DNA of 64,000 nucleotides from AP-15 sp963762575 (GTDB lineage Bacteria > Pseudomonadota > Alphaproteobacteria > ATCC43930 > CGMCC-115725). The stretch covers positions 124,001 through 188,000 of the forward strand of contig CAVXLL010000002.1 of the NCBI GenBank assembly GCA_963762575.1. The letters run 5' to 3'. Within the stretch, counting starts at the first letter, position 1, and each line of letters starts with the position of its first letter. Of this stretch, positions 42,621 to 51,108 are shown piece after piece. Made by a program: the position numbers and the translations under genes. The notes under the pieces were generated by a model. The model was not told the DNA's origin. It worked only from the letters and a program-made list of their open reading frames with translations, and ran no database searches.

Positions 42621-43826
42621 CTACGCCATCAGCGCGCGGCAGGCGCGGTCGATGCGCTGGCAGGCGTCGCGCAACACCTCGGTCGAGGTCGCGTAGGAGA
42701 TGCGGAAATGCGGCGACAGTCCAAAGGCGGCGCCGTGCACCACCGCGACGCCGGTTTCCTCCAGCAGATAGCGGACGAAATCCTCGTCGTTGGTTATCGG
42801 CTGGCCGGCTGGGGTTCGCTTGCCGATGACGCCGGCGCAGGACGGATAGACATAGAACGCCCCCTCGGGCCGGGGGCAGAACAGGCCGGGGACCCGGTTC
42901 AGCATCTCGACCACGAGATCCCGGCGCTCCTTGAAGCTGCGGTTATGGACCGGGATGAAATCCTGCGGGCCCGTCAAAGCCTCGATCGCTGCCGCCTGAC
43001 TGATCGAGCACGGGTTCGCGGTCGAGTTCGACTGGATCGCGCCCATCGCCTTGATCAGCGCCTTGGAGCCGCCGCCATAGCCGATCCGCCAGCCGGTCAT
43101 GCAATAGGTCTTCGAGACGCCGTTGACGGTCAGGGTGCGCTCGTAGAGGCGCGGCTCGACCTGGGCGATCGTCTTGAAGTCGAAATCGTCGTAGACGAGG
43201 TGCTCGTACATGTCGTCGGTCATCACCCAGACATGGGGGTGACGCAGCAGGACCTCGGCAACGCCCTCCAATTCTGCCTCGGTGTAGGCGGCCCCGGTCG
43301 GGTTCGACGGCGAGTTCAGGATCAGCCACTTGGTGCGAGGCGTGATGGCCGCGTCGAGGTCCTCGGGCCGCATTTTGAAGCCATTGTTCTGCGAGCACGG
43401 CACCGGCACGGGAGTGCCCTCGCACAGTAGCACCATCTCCGGGTAGGACACCCAAAACGGCGCCGGGATGACGACCTCGTCCCCGGGATTGATCGTGGCG
43501 ACCATCGCATTGTAAAGCACCTGCTTGCCGCCGGCGCTGATCGTGATCTGCGAGGTCTCGTAATCGAGCCCGTTCTCGCGCTTGAACTTGCCGCAGACCG
43601 CCCGCTTCAGCTCGATCGTGCCGTCGAAGGTCGTGTAGCGGGTCTCGCCGCGCCGCATCGCCGCGATCGCCGCCTCCTGGATATTCGGCGGCGTGTCGAA
43701 ATCGGGCTCGCCGACCGATAGGCTGACGATATCGCGCCCGGCCGCCTTCAATTCTGTCGCAAGGGCAGTCATCGCCATCGTCGGCGACGGTTTGACGCGA
43801 GCAAGGCGGTCGGCAAGAAAGGACAT
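42621..43826 (-). CDS. aatA: Aspartate aminotransferase (class I/II, alphaproteobacterial type)
   Basis: A 401-residue PLP enzyme starting MSFLADRLARVKPSPTMAMT. Characteristic blocks are SLSVGEPDFDTPPNIQEAAI, ISAGGKQVLYNAMVATINPG, the cofactor-ring residue region ILNSPSNPTGAAYTEAELEG, DDMYEHLVYDDFDFKTIAQV, and the PLP Lys in VNGVSKTYCMTGWRIGYGGG. It transaminates aspartate with 2-oxoglutarate, and in this class often also prephenate or aromatic amino acids. It stands alone; the 180 bases upstream to the small gene at 44007 hold no gene. Confidence 0.93.
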   Translation of the reverse strand: MSFLADRLARVKPSPTMAMTALATELKAAGRDIVSLSVGEPDFDTPPNIQEAAIAAMRRGETRYTTFDGTIELKRAVCGKFKRENGLDYETSQITISAGGKQVLYNAMVATINPGDEVVIPAPFWVSYPEMVLLCEGTPVPVPCSQNNGFKMRPEDLDAAITPRTKWLILNSPSNPTGAAYTEAELEGVAEVLLRHPHVWVMTDDMYEHLVYDDFDFKTIAQVEPRLYERTLTVNGVSKTYCMTGWRIGYGGGSKALIKAMGAIQSNSTANPCSISQAAAIEALTGPQDFIPVHNRSFKERRDLVVEMLNRVPGLFCPRPEGAFYVYPSCAGVIGKRTPAGQPITNDEDFVRYLLEETGVAVVHGAAFGLSPHFRISYATSTEVLRDACQRIDRACRALMA

Positions 43827-44006
43827 GACAGGCCTGAGTATGCGAGGAGAACAAGCCGAAAAGTTACACGCGAACCCGTGCGGTGTGAAGCCGCTTAGGC
43901 CCGGGCCGTCGTCCTATTTGGACAGCCAGACACCCTGCAGCTAATGTCGTTTGATCCCGACCCGCTCGTTCCAATACGATAGGCTTCGAACTGTGGGGTT
44001 GGAGAC

Positions 44007-44225
44007 ATGAATAAGTTCAGCTGCACCAGGTCTTTAGGCGAAGAAATCTATTACGCGACGCTGGTCGCCGAAGACGAACAGCAAGCACGAGAAATGGCGA
44101 TCGACGAGACCAACAAGAAATTCTCGAAAAGTGGCGGCCGCGCCAGAGAATGGAGCATCAGGGTTCTCGAATCGGGCGTCGACGGCCCGGCCCGGATCCT
44201 CGACTGCGGTTACCGCGAGGCATAG
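44007..44225 (+). CDS. Small hypothetical protein, 72 aa
   Basis: A 72-codon frame from ATG 44007, behind GGAG. The sequence is soluble and charged (SLGEEIYYATLVAEDEQQAR, EMAIDETNKKFSKSGG, then WSIRVLESGVDGPARILDCG). No signal, membrane segment or known motif. It is isolated between the aminotransferase and uvrB, with its own spacing and ribosome site. Codon composition matches the neighbours, so it is probably a real, narrowly distributed gene. Function unknown. Confidence 0.6.
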   Translation: MNKFSCTRSLGEEIYYATLVAEDEQQAREMAIDETNKKFSKSGGRAREWSIRVLESGVDGPARILDCGYREA

Positions 44226-44406
44226 CGACTCGGTCGACATCTCATCGTGAGCCGGATTAACCGGCGGGAGGACCGATCGGGCCGATGACTCAAGCCGCGT
44301 GTTCGGAATGTCGGAAGCGGCTCCGGCATGGATTCGTCCGCTGATATCGCGCCCGGTTTTCCCCTATCCTATATATCGTCAACAGCGCTGATTTCCGGTG
44401 TTTGGC

Positions 44407-46614
44407 ATGAAGTCGGCTGACGCCCTGGACTTGATAACGATGCTGCCGCTGATGGCCGCCGAGCGGCCGCAGAGCGATATCGGCAGGCCGTTTCAACTGC
44501 AATCCGAATTCCGGCCGGCGGGGGACCAGCCGCAGGCGATCAAGGAATTGTGCCAAGGGATCGCCGGTGGAGAGCGCGAGCAGGTGCTGCTCGGTGTTAC
44601 CGGCTCGGGCAAGACCTTCACGATGGCGCATGTCATCGAGCGAACCGGGCGCCCGGCGATCATTCTCGCACCCAACAAGACCTTGGCCGCGCAGCTCTAC
44701 GGCGAAATGAAGAGCTTCTTCCCGGAAAACGCGGTCGAGTATTTCGTCTCGTATTACGATTATTACCAGCCCGAGGCCTATGTCCCGCGCACCGACACCT
44801 ATGTCGAGAAAGAATCTTCGCTGAACGAGCAGATCGACCGGATGCGCCATTCGGCCACGCGCGCGATTCTCGAGCGCCGCGACGTCGTCGTCGTCGCCTC
44901 GGTCTCCTGCATTTACGGCATCGGCTCGGTCGAGACCTATTCGCAGATGACCCTGTCGCTCGCCAAGGGCGATCGGATCAACCGCACACAATTGCTCGCC
45001 CGATTTGTCGAATTGCAGTACCGGCGCAACGACCACAATTTCTTCCGCGGCTCGTTCCGGGTGCGCGGCGACACGATCGAATTGTTCCCGGCGCATTACG
45101 AAGACCGCGCCTGGCGCATTTCGCTGTTCGGCGACGAGATCGAGGCGATACACGAGATCGACCCTCTCACCGGCGAAAAGACAGCGTCGTTGCACTCGGT
45201 CAAGGTTTACGCCAACAGCCATTACGTGACGCCGCGCCCGACCCTGTTGCAGGCGATCGAGCAGATCAAGCGCGACCTCAAGATCCGGCTCGAGGAACTC
45301 CACACGGAAGGGAAATTGCTGGAGGCCCAACGCCTCGAACAGCGCACCACCTATGACCTCGAGATGATCGAGGCGACCGGCAGCTGCGCGGGCATCGAGA
45401 ACTATTCCCGATATCTGACCGGCCGCAAGCCGGGTGAGCCGCCGCCAACCTTCTTCGAATACATGCCGCGCGACGCGCTCGTCTTTGTCGACGAGTCGCA
45501 CGTCACGGTGCCGCAGCTCGGCGGCATGTTCGGCGGCGACTGGACGCGCAAAACCTGCCTTGCCGAATACGGTTTCCGACTGCCTTCCTGCACCGACAAC
45601 CGGCCGCTCAAATTCGCGGAATGGGATGGGCTGCGCGGCCAGACGATTTTTGTCTCGGCCACCCCCGGCCCTTGGGAGATGCAGCGCACCGGCGGCGTAT
45701 TTGTCGAGCAGATCGTGCGGCCCACCGGCCTCGTCGACCCTCCCTGCATCATCCGGCCGGTCGACGACCAGGTCGACGATTTGATGGCGGAATGCCGCGA
45801 GGAGGCGCTGCGTGGGCATCGGGTCATGGTCACCACCCTAACCAAGAAGATGGCCGAGGCGCTGACCGAATACCTGCACGAGGCCGGGCTGCGCGTGCGC
45901 TATATGCATTCCGATATCGATACGATCGAGCGCATCGAGATCATCCGCGATCTTCGCCTCGGCATGTTTGACGTCCTGATCGGGATCAACCTGCTGCGCG
46001 AGGGGCTCGACATTCCGGAATGCGCGTTGATGGCGGTGCTCGATGCCGACAAGGAGGGGTATCTGCGCTCGCGGACCTCGTTGATCCAGACGATCGGCCG
46101 GGCCGCTCGCCACATCGACGGGCGGGCCATCCTCTACGCCGACCGAATGACCGACAGTCTCAAGGCCGCGATCGACGAGACCAATCGCCGGCGCGAAAAG
46201 CAGCAGGCCTACAATGTCGCGCATGGGATCACACCCGAAAGCGTGCGCCGCGGCATCTCCGACATCCTTGAAAGCGTCTATGAGCGCGATCACGTGACCT
46301 TTGGGCTGTCGGAAGGCGAAGCGGCGCATTACCAAGGGGCCGATCTGAAGAGCGTCATCGCGGATCTCGAGAAGCGCATGCGGGAGGCGGCCGCCGATCT
46401 GGAATTCGAGGAAGCGGCCCGTTTGCGCGACGAGATCCGGCGCCTCGAGCAGGCCGATCTCGGCCTCTCGGTTGCGCTAAACGGGGCCGCAGCCGGGTCC
46501 CGGCGCACCGAGGGTCAGCGGGGCCGCTCGATCGCGGGGCGCGCCGGCGTCTCGGCACGTGATGTCGTCCGCGCCAAGATGCGGGCTCGCAAGGAACGCC
46601 GTGCCCGCCGGTGA
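44407..46614 (+). CDS. uvrB: Excinuclease ABC subunit B
   Basis: From ATG 44407 the protein is 735 residues (GTG 44398 possible). It verifies DNA damage and recruits UvrC. Walker A is LLGVTGSGKTFTMAHVI, the beta-hairpin that inserts into DNA is SYYDYYQPEAYVPRTDTYVE, Walker B is ALVFVDESHVTVPQ, and motif VI is QTIGRAARHIDGRAILYADR. The UVR domain that binds UvrC is EKRMREAAADLEFEEAARLR. The C terminus extends beyond UVR with a basic tail ending in RKERRARR. No clear LexA box is seen upstream. The pteridine-reductase-like gene overlaps its end by 14 bases. Confidence 0.95.
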   Translation: MKSADALDLITMLPLMAAERPQSDIGRPFQLQSEFRPAGDQPQAIKELCQGIAGGEREQVLLGVTGSGKTFTMAHVIERTGRPAIILAPNKTLAAQLYGEMKSFFPENAVEYFVSYYDYYQPEAYVPRTDTYVEKESSLNEQIDRMRHSATRAILERRDVVVVASVSCIYGIGSVETYSQMTLSLAKGDRINRTQLLARFVELQYRRNDHNFFRGSFRVRGDTIELFPAHYEDRAWRISLFGDEIEAIHEIDPLTGEKTASLHSVKVYANSHYVTPRPTLLQAIEQIKRDLKIRLEELHTEGKLLEAQRLEQRTTYDLEMIEATGSCAGIENYSRYLTGRKPGEPPPTFFEYMPRDALVFVDESHVTVPQLGGMFGGDWTRKTCLAEYGFRLPSCTDNRPLKFAEWDGLRGQTIFVSATPGPWEMQRTGGVFVEQIVRPTGLVDPPCIIRPVDDQVDDLMAECREEALRGHRVMVTTLTKKMAEALTEYLHEAGLRVRYMHSDIDTIERIEIIRDLRLGMFDVLIGINLLREGLDIPECALMAVLDADKEGYLRSRTSLIQTIGRAARHIDGRAILYADRMTDSLKAAIDETNRRREKQQAYNVAHGITPESVRRGISDILESVYERDHVTFGLSEGEAAHYQGADLKSVIADLEKRMREAAADLEFEEAARLRDEIRRLEQADLGLSVALNGAAAGSRRTEGQRGRSIAGRAGVSARDVVRAKMRARKERRARR

Positions 46615-47416
46615 TGCCGAGCCCGGCAACCAGCCGACCGGAGCATTGCCGGTTCCGCCGATACCTCGGGCAGCCCTGGTAACCGGCGGCGCACAGCGGA
46701 TCGGCCGCGCGCTCTCGCTCGCGCTTGCCGAGGACGGTTTTGCTGTGGCGGTTCACTATCACGGCTCGCGCGATGCCGCCGAAAATCTCGCGGAGCGCAT
46801 CCGAAGCAAAGGTGGCGCGGCGGTGGCGCTTGGCGCCGACCTCGCCGATGAGGGGGCCGTTTCGACGCTGCTGCCGCGCGCCGAGGGCGAGCTCGGGCCG
46901 ATTGGCTGCCTGGTCAACAACGCCGCGGTATTCGTCAACGATACCGTCGAGACGGCAACAAGCGAGAGCTGGGATTCACATATCGCGGTGAATCTGCGCG
47001 CCCCGTTTGTCCTGATTCAAAATTTCACCGCCCGGCTGCCGGTACATGCCAGCGGCGTAGTTGTCAATCTGTTGGATCAGCGGGTTTGGTCGCTGACACC
47101 CTATTTTGTATCCTACACTTTGGCGAAGGCGGGGTTGTGGACTTTGACCCAGACGATGGCACTCGCGCTGGCGCCACGCATTCGGGTGAACGGCATCGGC
47201 CCCGGTCCGACTGTACCGAGCCCGCGGCAGACGCCGGACCAGTTCGCCCGGCAATGCGAACTGATGCCGTTGCGTCGGGGCACCAGCCCAGATGAGATCG
47301 CGGCGGCGATGCGCTTTATCCTGACGGCGCCGGCGATGACCGGCCAGATGATCGCGCTCGATGGTGGGCAGCATCTCGGTTGGGCGCAACCGCAACGGCA
47401 GTTGCCGGTCGAGTAG
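46601..47416 (+). CDS. Pteridine reductase-like short-chain dehydrogenase (FolM/PTR1 type)
   Basis: A 271-residue SDR from GTG 46601. NADP binding is shown by AALVTGGAQRIGRALSLALA. In place of the usual Ser the active site has Asp in VVNLLDQRVWSLTPY, 13 residues before Tyr in VSYTLAKAG with Lys four later: the Asp-Tyr-Lys spacing of PTR1 and E. coli FolM rather than Ser-Tyr-Lys. The end, MIALDGGQHLGW, also fits this group. It probably reduces dihydrobiopterin or dihydromonapterin, or supports dihydrofolate reduction. It overlaps uvrB and so depends on that transcript. Confidence 0.75.
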   Translation: MPAGDAEPGNQPTGALPVPPIPRAALVTGGAQRIGRALSLALAEDGFAVAVHYHGSRDAAENLAERIRSKGGAAVALGADLADEGAVSTLLPRAEGELGPIGCLVNNAAVFVNDTVETATSESWDSHIAVNLRAPFVLIQNFTARLPVHASGVVVNLLDQRVWSLTPYFVSYTLAKAGLWTLTQTMALALAPRIRVNGIGPGPTVPSPRQTPDQFARQCELMPLRRGTSPDEIAAAMRFILTAPAMTGQMIALDGGQHLGWAQPQRQLPVE

Positions 47417-47738
47417 AAGGTGCGTTCTGCGGGAAAGAGAGCGCCGGATGCAGGATGTGGCGCGGATTTGTTCACAGGCGGCGATGTCGTGATTCGGCAA
47501 TGAGCGAAGTGCGAGGACTGTTACAATTTGTCATCGACGTTAACCATTCGCGATCGGAAATGAATTTTTTCAAAGGGTTAAGTGTTTGCCTAAATTTTAC
47601 TCAAATGTCACAAATGCAAGGTATGCCTACAATCCGAGTTTGCTCGCCCCAAGTTTTCAACAGAGTTATCCACCGGTTTCGTGGATACCCCAAATCAGTG
47701 TGTCGCCTCAAACAGTTGACGACATCGTGACGGGAACG
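47417..47738. other. Intergenic region before uvrC with a DnaA-box-like dyad
   Basis: A 322-base gap, unusually AT-rich for this window, with no supported gene (frames here are unconserved). At 47667-47673 TATCCAC and at 47681-47687 GTGGATA form an inverted pair, the first within TTATCCACC, one mismatch from the DnaA box TTATCCACA. It probably holds the uvrC promoter. A DnaA or other palindrome-binding regulator is possible; a replication origin is not supported because there is no box cluster or neighbouring origin gene. Confidence 0.5.
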
Positions 47739-49901
47739 ATGGACGACAGAATGACGGAGTTCGGGACGCCGGTCAGGACGCGGCGGCGCCGCAGCGCGCC
47801 ATCGCTGACCGACCCACGGCGGGCGCCGGACGGCTTCGCCGAACCTGCCGCTGGATCTTCAGAGAGCGCTCTGCCGGCCGACACCGCGCTCCCCGAATCC
47901 GCCGCGCGCCACTCAGCCGCCACAGGGATCGCTGTGGGTGCCGCGACGATCCGCGAGGCGCTGAGGAGGATGCCGGGCAGCCCAGGCGTCTACCGCATGC
48001 TCGATCGGCGGGGTGACGCGCTTTACGTGGGCAAGGCGCGCAGTCTGAAGAGCCGCGTGCAGAATTACGCGCATCCCGCCGGGTTGTCGAACCGGCTGCG
48101 CCGCATGATTGCCGAGACTGCCGCGATGGACGTCGTGGTGACCCACACCGAGGCAGAGGCGCTGCTCCTCGAATGCAATCTGATCAAGCGGCTGATGCCC
48201 CGCTACAACGTGCTGTTGCGGGATGACAAGTCGTTCCCGTTTATCCATCTCGCCGCCGGTCACGACTTTCCGCAGCTCACAAAATACCGCGGCGCGCGAA
48301 CCAAGGAAGGCAGCTACTTCGGTCCCTTCGCCTCCGCCGGGTCGGTCAATCGCACCCTGGTGACGCTGCAAAAGGCGTTCTTGCTGCGGTCTTGCAGCGA
48401 CAGCGTCTTTGCCACCCGCGCCCGCCCCTGCCTGCTGTATCAGATCAAGCGCTGCAGCGCCCCTTGCGTCGGACACATCGCCCGCGAGGACTACGCGGCG
48501 CTAATCGAGCAGGCGCACACCTTTCTGTCGGGCAGGAGCGACGATGTTCAGCAACGCCTCGCCGCCGAGATGGAAGAGTCCGCGAACGCATTGGATTTCG
48601 AAGCGGCGGCGTTGATTCGTGACCGAATCCGCGCGTTGTCGCTGGTCCAGGGGCATCAAGACATCCACGTCGCGGGAGTGGTCGATGCCGACGTCATCGC
48701 CGCCCATCAGGAGGGCGGGCAAACCTGTGTCCAGGTTTTCTTCTTCCGCGGCGGGCAGAATTGGGGCAATCGGGCGTATTTCCCGAGCCATGACCGGCAG
48801 CTCTCGGTGGAGGAGGTGCTGACCTCGTTCGTCGGCCAGTTTTATGACAATCGTGCGAAGCCGCCCCTCGTATTGTTGAGTCATCGGCTGGTCGAGCAGG
48901 ATCTGGTCGAAGAAGCGTTGTCGCTCGGCGGGCCGAGGGTCAGCCTCGCAGTACCGCAGCGCGGCGACAAAAAGCGGCTGATCGACCGGATAACCGCGAC
49001 CGCGCGTGAGGCGCTCGGCCGTCGCCTTGCGGAGAGTGCCTCCCAGCGCCAACTGCTCGACGGTATCGCAGCCGCCTTTGGCATCGACAGACCACTGCAC
49101 CGCGTAGAGGTTTATGACAACAGCCACATCCAAGGTACGAATGCCGTGGGCGCGATGATTGTCGCCGGCCCCGAGGGGCTCGTCAAAAACGCCTATCGCA
49201 AGTTCACGATCCGCGGCGCCGCGCCGGCCCAGGCCGGAAGCGTCACCCTCACCGCGCTCTGCCCCCACCCTGACCCTCCCCCGCCTGCGGAGGAGGGAAT
49301 TGTAGCGAGCCCTTTTTCTGACCCTCCCCCGCCTGCGGGGGAGGGAGGGGTGGGGGCTGCGGGCGGCGACGATTATGCGATGATGCGTGAAGTTCTCATG
49401 CGCCGTTTCGCCCGCGCCGTCAAAGAGGATCCGGAACGAGACCGGGGCACCTGGCCCGATTTGATCCTGATCGACGGCGGCCAGGGACAGCTCAATATCG
49501 GCCGCGGCGTCCTCGAAGAACTCGGCATCGCCGATGTCGCAATCGTCGGAATCGCCAAGGGGCCGGACCGCAATGCCGGACGGGAACACTTCTTTGTGCC
49601 GGGGCGAGCGCCGTTCTCGCTCGACCAGCGCGACCCTGTCCTCTATTTCCTGCAACGCCTGCGCGACGAAGCGCATCGGTTTGCCATCGCCACGCATCGC
49701 GCTAAGCGAACGAAGGCCCTGGGGCGCTCCCCGCTCGATGAAATCGACGGAGTCGGGGCTCGCCGTAAGCAGGCGCTGCTGCACCATTTCGGCTCGGCGC
49801 GAGCGGTTGCCCGGGCCGGGCTCGGGGAGCTCGAACGCGTGTCTGGCATAAGCAAAACTGTAGCAAAAAAGATTTATGACCACTTCCACCCCGACGGGTA
49901 A
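47739..49901 (+). CDS. uvrC: Excinuclease ABC subunit C, carrying an in-frame repeat insert
   Basis: From ATG 47739, 720 residues, about 100 more than typical. The N-terminal 60 residues are a basic, unconserved extension. The GIY-YIG nuclease has GSPGVYRMLDRRGDALYVGK, the UVR domain is AEMEESANALDFEAAALIRD, and the RNase H-like nuclease holds DNSHIQGTNAVGAMIVAGPE and LILIDGGQGQLNIGRGVLEE; two HhH motifs end the protein (ELERVSGISKTVAKKIYD). Between the conserved KFTIRG and DDYAMMREVL blocks about 40 Pro/Gly-rich residues are encoded by a repeated palindrome (49262-49356). The cut 3' and 5' of a lesion is made by the two nuclease domains. Confidence 0.93.
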   Translation: MDDRMTEFGTPVRTRRRRSAPSLTDPRRAPDGFAEPAAGSSESALPADTALPESAARHSAATGIAVGAATIREALRRMPGSPGVYRMLDRRGDALYVGKARSLKSRVQNYAHPAGLSNRLRRMIAETAAMDVVVTHTEAEALLLECNLIKRLMPRYNVLLRDDKSFPFIHLAAGHDFPQLTKYRGARTKEGSYFGPFASAGSVNRTLVTLQKAFLLRSCSDSVFATRARPCLLYQIKRCSAPCVGHIAREDYAALIEQAHTFLSGRSDDVQQRLAAEMEESANALDFEAAALIRDRIRALSLVQGHQDIHVAGVVDADVIAAHQEGGQTCVQVFFFRGGQNWGNRAYFPSHDRQLSVEEVLTSFVGQFYDNRAKPPLVLLSHRLVEQDLVEEALSLGGPRVSLAVPQRGDKKRLIDRITATAREALGRRLAESASQRQLLDGIAAAFGIDRPLHRVEVYDNSHIQGTNAVGAMIVAGPEGLVKNAYRKFTIRGAAPAQAGSVTLTALCPHPDPPPPAEEGIVASPFSDPPPPAGEGGVGAAGGDDYAMMREVLMRRFARAVKEDPERDRGTWPDLILIDGGQGQLNIGRGVLEELGIADVAIVGIAKGPDRNAGREHFFVPGRAPFSLDQRDPVLYFLQRLRDEAHRFAIATHRAKRTKALGRSPLDEIDGVGARRKQALLHHFGSARAVARAGLGELERVSGISKTVAKKIYDHFHPDG
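49262..49356. repeat. Palindromic repeat inserted in frame in uvrC
   Basis: CCCCCACCC (49262-49270) pairs with GGGTGGGGG (49348-49356) as the outer arms. Inside are two direct copies of a hairpin unit beginning TGACCCTCCCCCGCCTGCGG (49271 and 49319), each with its complementary GGAGGG tail. Translation gives the PHPDPPPPAEEG and SDPPPPAGEGGVG stretches of UvrC. Same style as the element in sucB. Confidence 0.85.
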
Positions 49902-49941
49902 GCTGCCGCTGCCCTCCCTTTGTCTTCAGCAGGAGTGATGT

Positions 49942-50541
49942 GTGCCGATTACCAGCCTGCCCAACCTGCTGACATTGTCTCGAATCCTGGTGATTCCGGT
50001 GGTGATCGCGACCTTTTACGTGCCGGGCGACTATGCCCGTTGGTTCGCCTGCGCGCTTTTCTCAGCCGCGGGCGTGACCGACTGGCTTGATGGACACATG
50101 GCGCGCCGCTGGGAACAGCAATCCGAAATCGGCCGTTTTCTCGACCCAATCGCCGACAAATTGCTGGTCTCGGCGACATTGTTCATGCTGACGGCCTTTG
50201 GGCGGCTCTCGGCTGAGGCGCTGCTTCCGGCATTGGTTATCCTGTGTCGGGAAATCTTAGTCTCCGGGCTTCGCGAGTACCTCGCCGGGCTGCGGGTCGG
50301 CATGCCGGTGTCCCGGCTCGCCAAATGGAAGACGGTCATTCAGATGGTCGCGATCGGGGTGCTGATCGTCGGCGACGCGGGCCCCGGTTTTGTGCCGGTG
50401 ACGGCAATCGGCGAGACGCTGTTGTGGATCGCCGCAATCCTGACCTTGGTGACCGGATACGACTACCTCCAGGCCGGGCTGCGCCACATGGCGCGGCCTC
50501 GGGCGGTGCCCGCGAACCGCAAATCAGAGCATTTGGCCTAG
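49942..50541 (+). CDS. pgsA: CDP-diacylglycerol-glycerol-3-phosphate 3-phosphatidyltransferase
   Basis: A 199-residue membrane enzyme from GTG 49942, with AGGAG upstream. The CDP-alcohol phosphotransferase signature D-x2-DG-x2-AR-x8-G-x3-D-x3-D is complete in DWLDGHMARRWEQQSEIGRF followed by LDPIAD (about residues 47-72). Several transmembrane helices surround it (LILVIPVVIATFY-type N terminus, LLWIAAILTLVTGY). It makes phosphatidylglycerol phosphate, the precursor of phosphatidylglycerol and cardiolipin. It follows uvrC by 40 bases, an arrangement seen in many proteobacteria, and precedes mobB by 54. Confidence 0.95.
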   Translation: MPITSLPNLLTLSRILVIPVVIATFYVPGDYARWFACALFSAAGVTDWLDGHMARRWEQQSEIGRFLDPIADKLLVSATLFMLTAFGRLSAEALLPALVILCREILVSGLREYLAGLRVGMPVSRLAKWKTVIQMVAIGVLIVGDAGPGFVPVTAIGETLLWIAAILTLVTGYDYLQAGLRHMARPRAVPANRKSEHLA

Positions 50542-50595
50542 GGCATTGCGACGACCGTGCTCGTCCCCCAATTGAGCCCATAGGGCCTCACGACA

Positions 50596-51108
50596 ATGCG
50601 GATCTTCGGCCTCGCCGGCTGGAGCGGAAGCGGCAAAACGACGTTGATGATGGCGCTGATACCCGAATTCGTTTCACGCGGCATCACCGTATCGACGATA
50701 AAGCACGCCCACCATTCCTTTGACATCGATCAGCCGGGGAAGGATTCCTGGCATCACCGGCAGGCAGGCGCACAGGAGGTGATGGTCGCCTCGGGGCAAC
50801 GTTGGGCGCTGATGCACGAGCTACGCGGCGCGGCCGAGCCCTCGCTCGACCAGTTGCTGGAGCGGATGGCTCCGGTCGATCTGGTAATCGTCGAGGGTTT
50901 CAAACACGATGAGCACCCGAAGATCGAGGTCTATCGTCACGCGGTCGGAAAACCATTGCTGCACCCCGACGATCCGTTTGTCGTCGCGATTGCTTCCGAT
51001 CAGCGCCTAGCCGAGTTCTCCAGGCCCTGGCTGCCTCTGTCGGATGCGAGTGCAATCGCCAATTTCATCCTTGGCCACGAAGCCGGATTCGTGAGATGGC
51101 ACAGCTGA
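50596..51108 (+). CDS. mobB: Molybdopterin-guanine dinucleotide biosynthesis adaptor MobB
   Basis: A 170-residue GTP-binding protein. The P loop is LAGWSGSGKTTLMMALIPEF, followed by VSTIKHAHHSFDIDQPGKDS with the conserved His and Asp, and VDLVIVEGFKHDEHPKIEVY, the family signature. MobB helps MobA attach GMP to molybdopterin, needed for DMSO-reductase-type enzymes. Its stop lies 13 bases inside moeA. It opens a compact Moco cluster (mobB-moeA-moaD-moaE) directly opposite a molybdenum-hydroxylase operon. Confidence 0.94.
   Translation: MRIFGLAGWSGSGKTTLMMALIPEFVSRGITVSTIKHAHHSFDIDQPGKDSWHHRQAGAQEVMVASGQRWALMHELRGAAEPSLDQLLERMAPVDLVIVEGFKHDEHPKIEVYRHAVGKPLLHPDDPFVVAIASDQRLAEFSRPWLPLSDASAIANFILGHEAGFVRWHS

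Noticed and set aside
44226..44406. LexA-controlled uvrB promoter
   Set aside because: No GTTC-N7-GTTC or GAAC-N7-GAAC element was found in the leader.
47586..47738. Longer uvrC N terminus from 47586
   Set aside because: The extra 51 residues are unconserved and cover the promoter region; ATG 47739 is more likely.
47417..47738. Replication origin
   Set aside because: Only two DnaA-like sites, no cluster, and no origin-linked neighbours.
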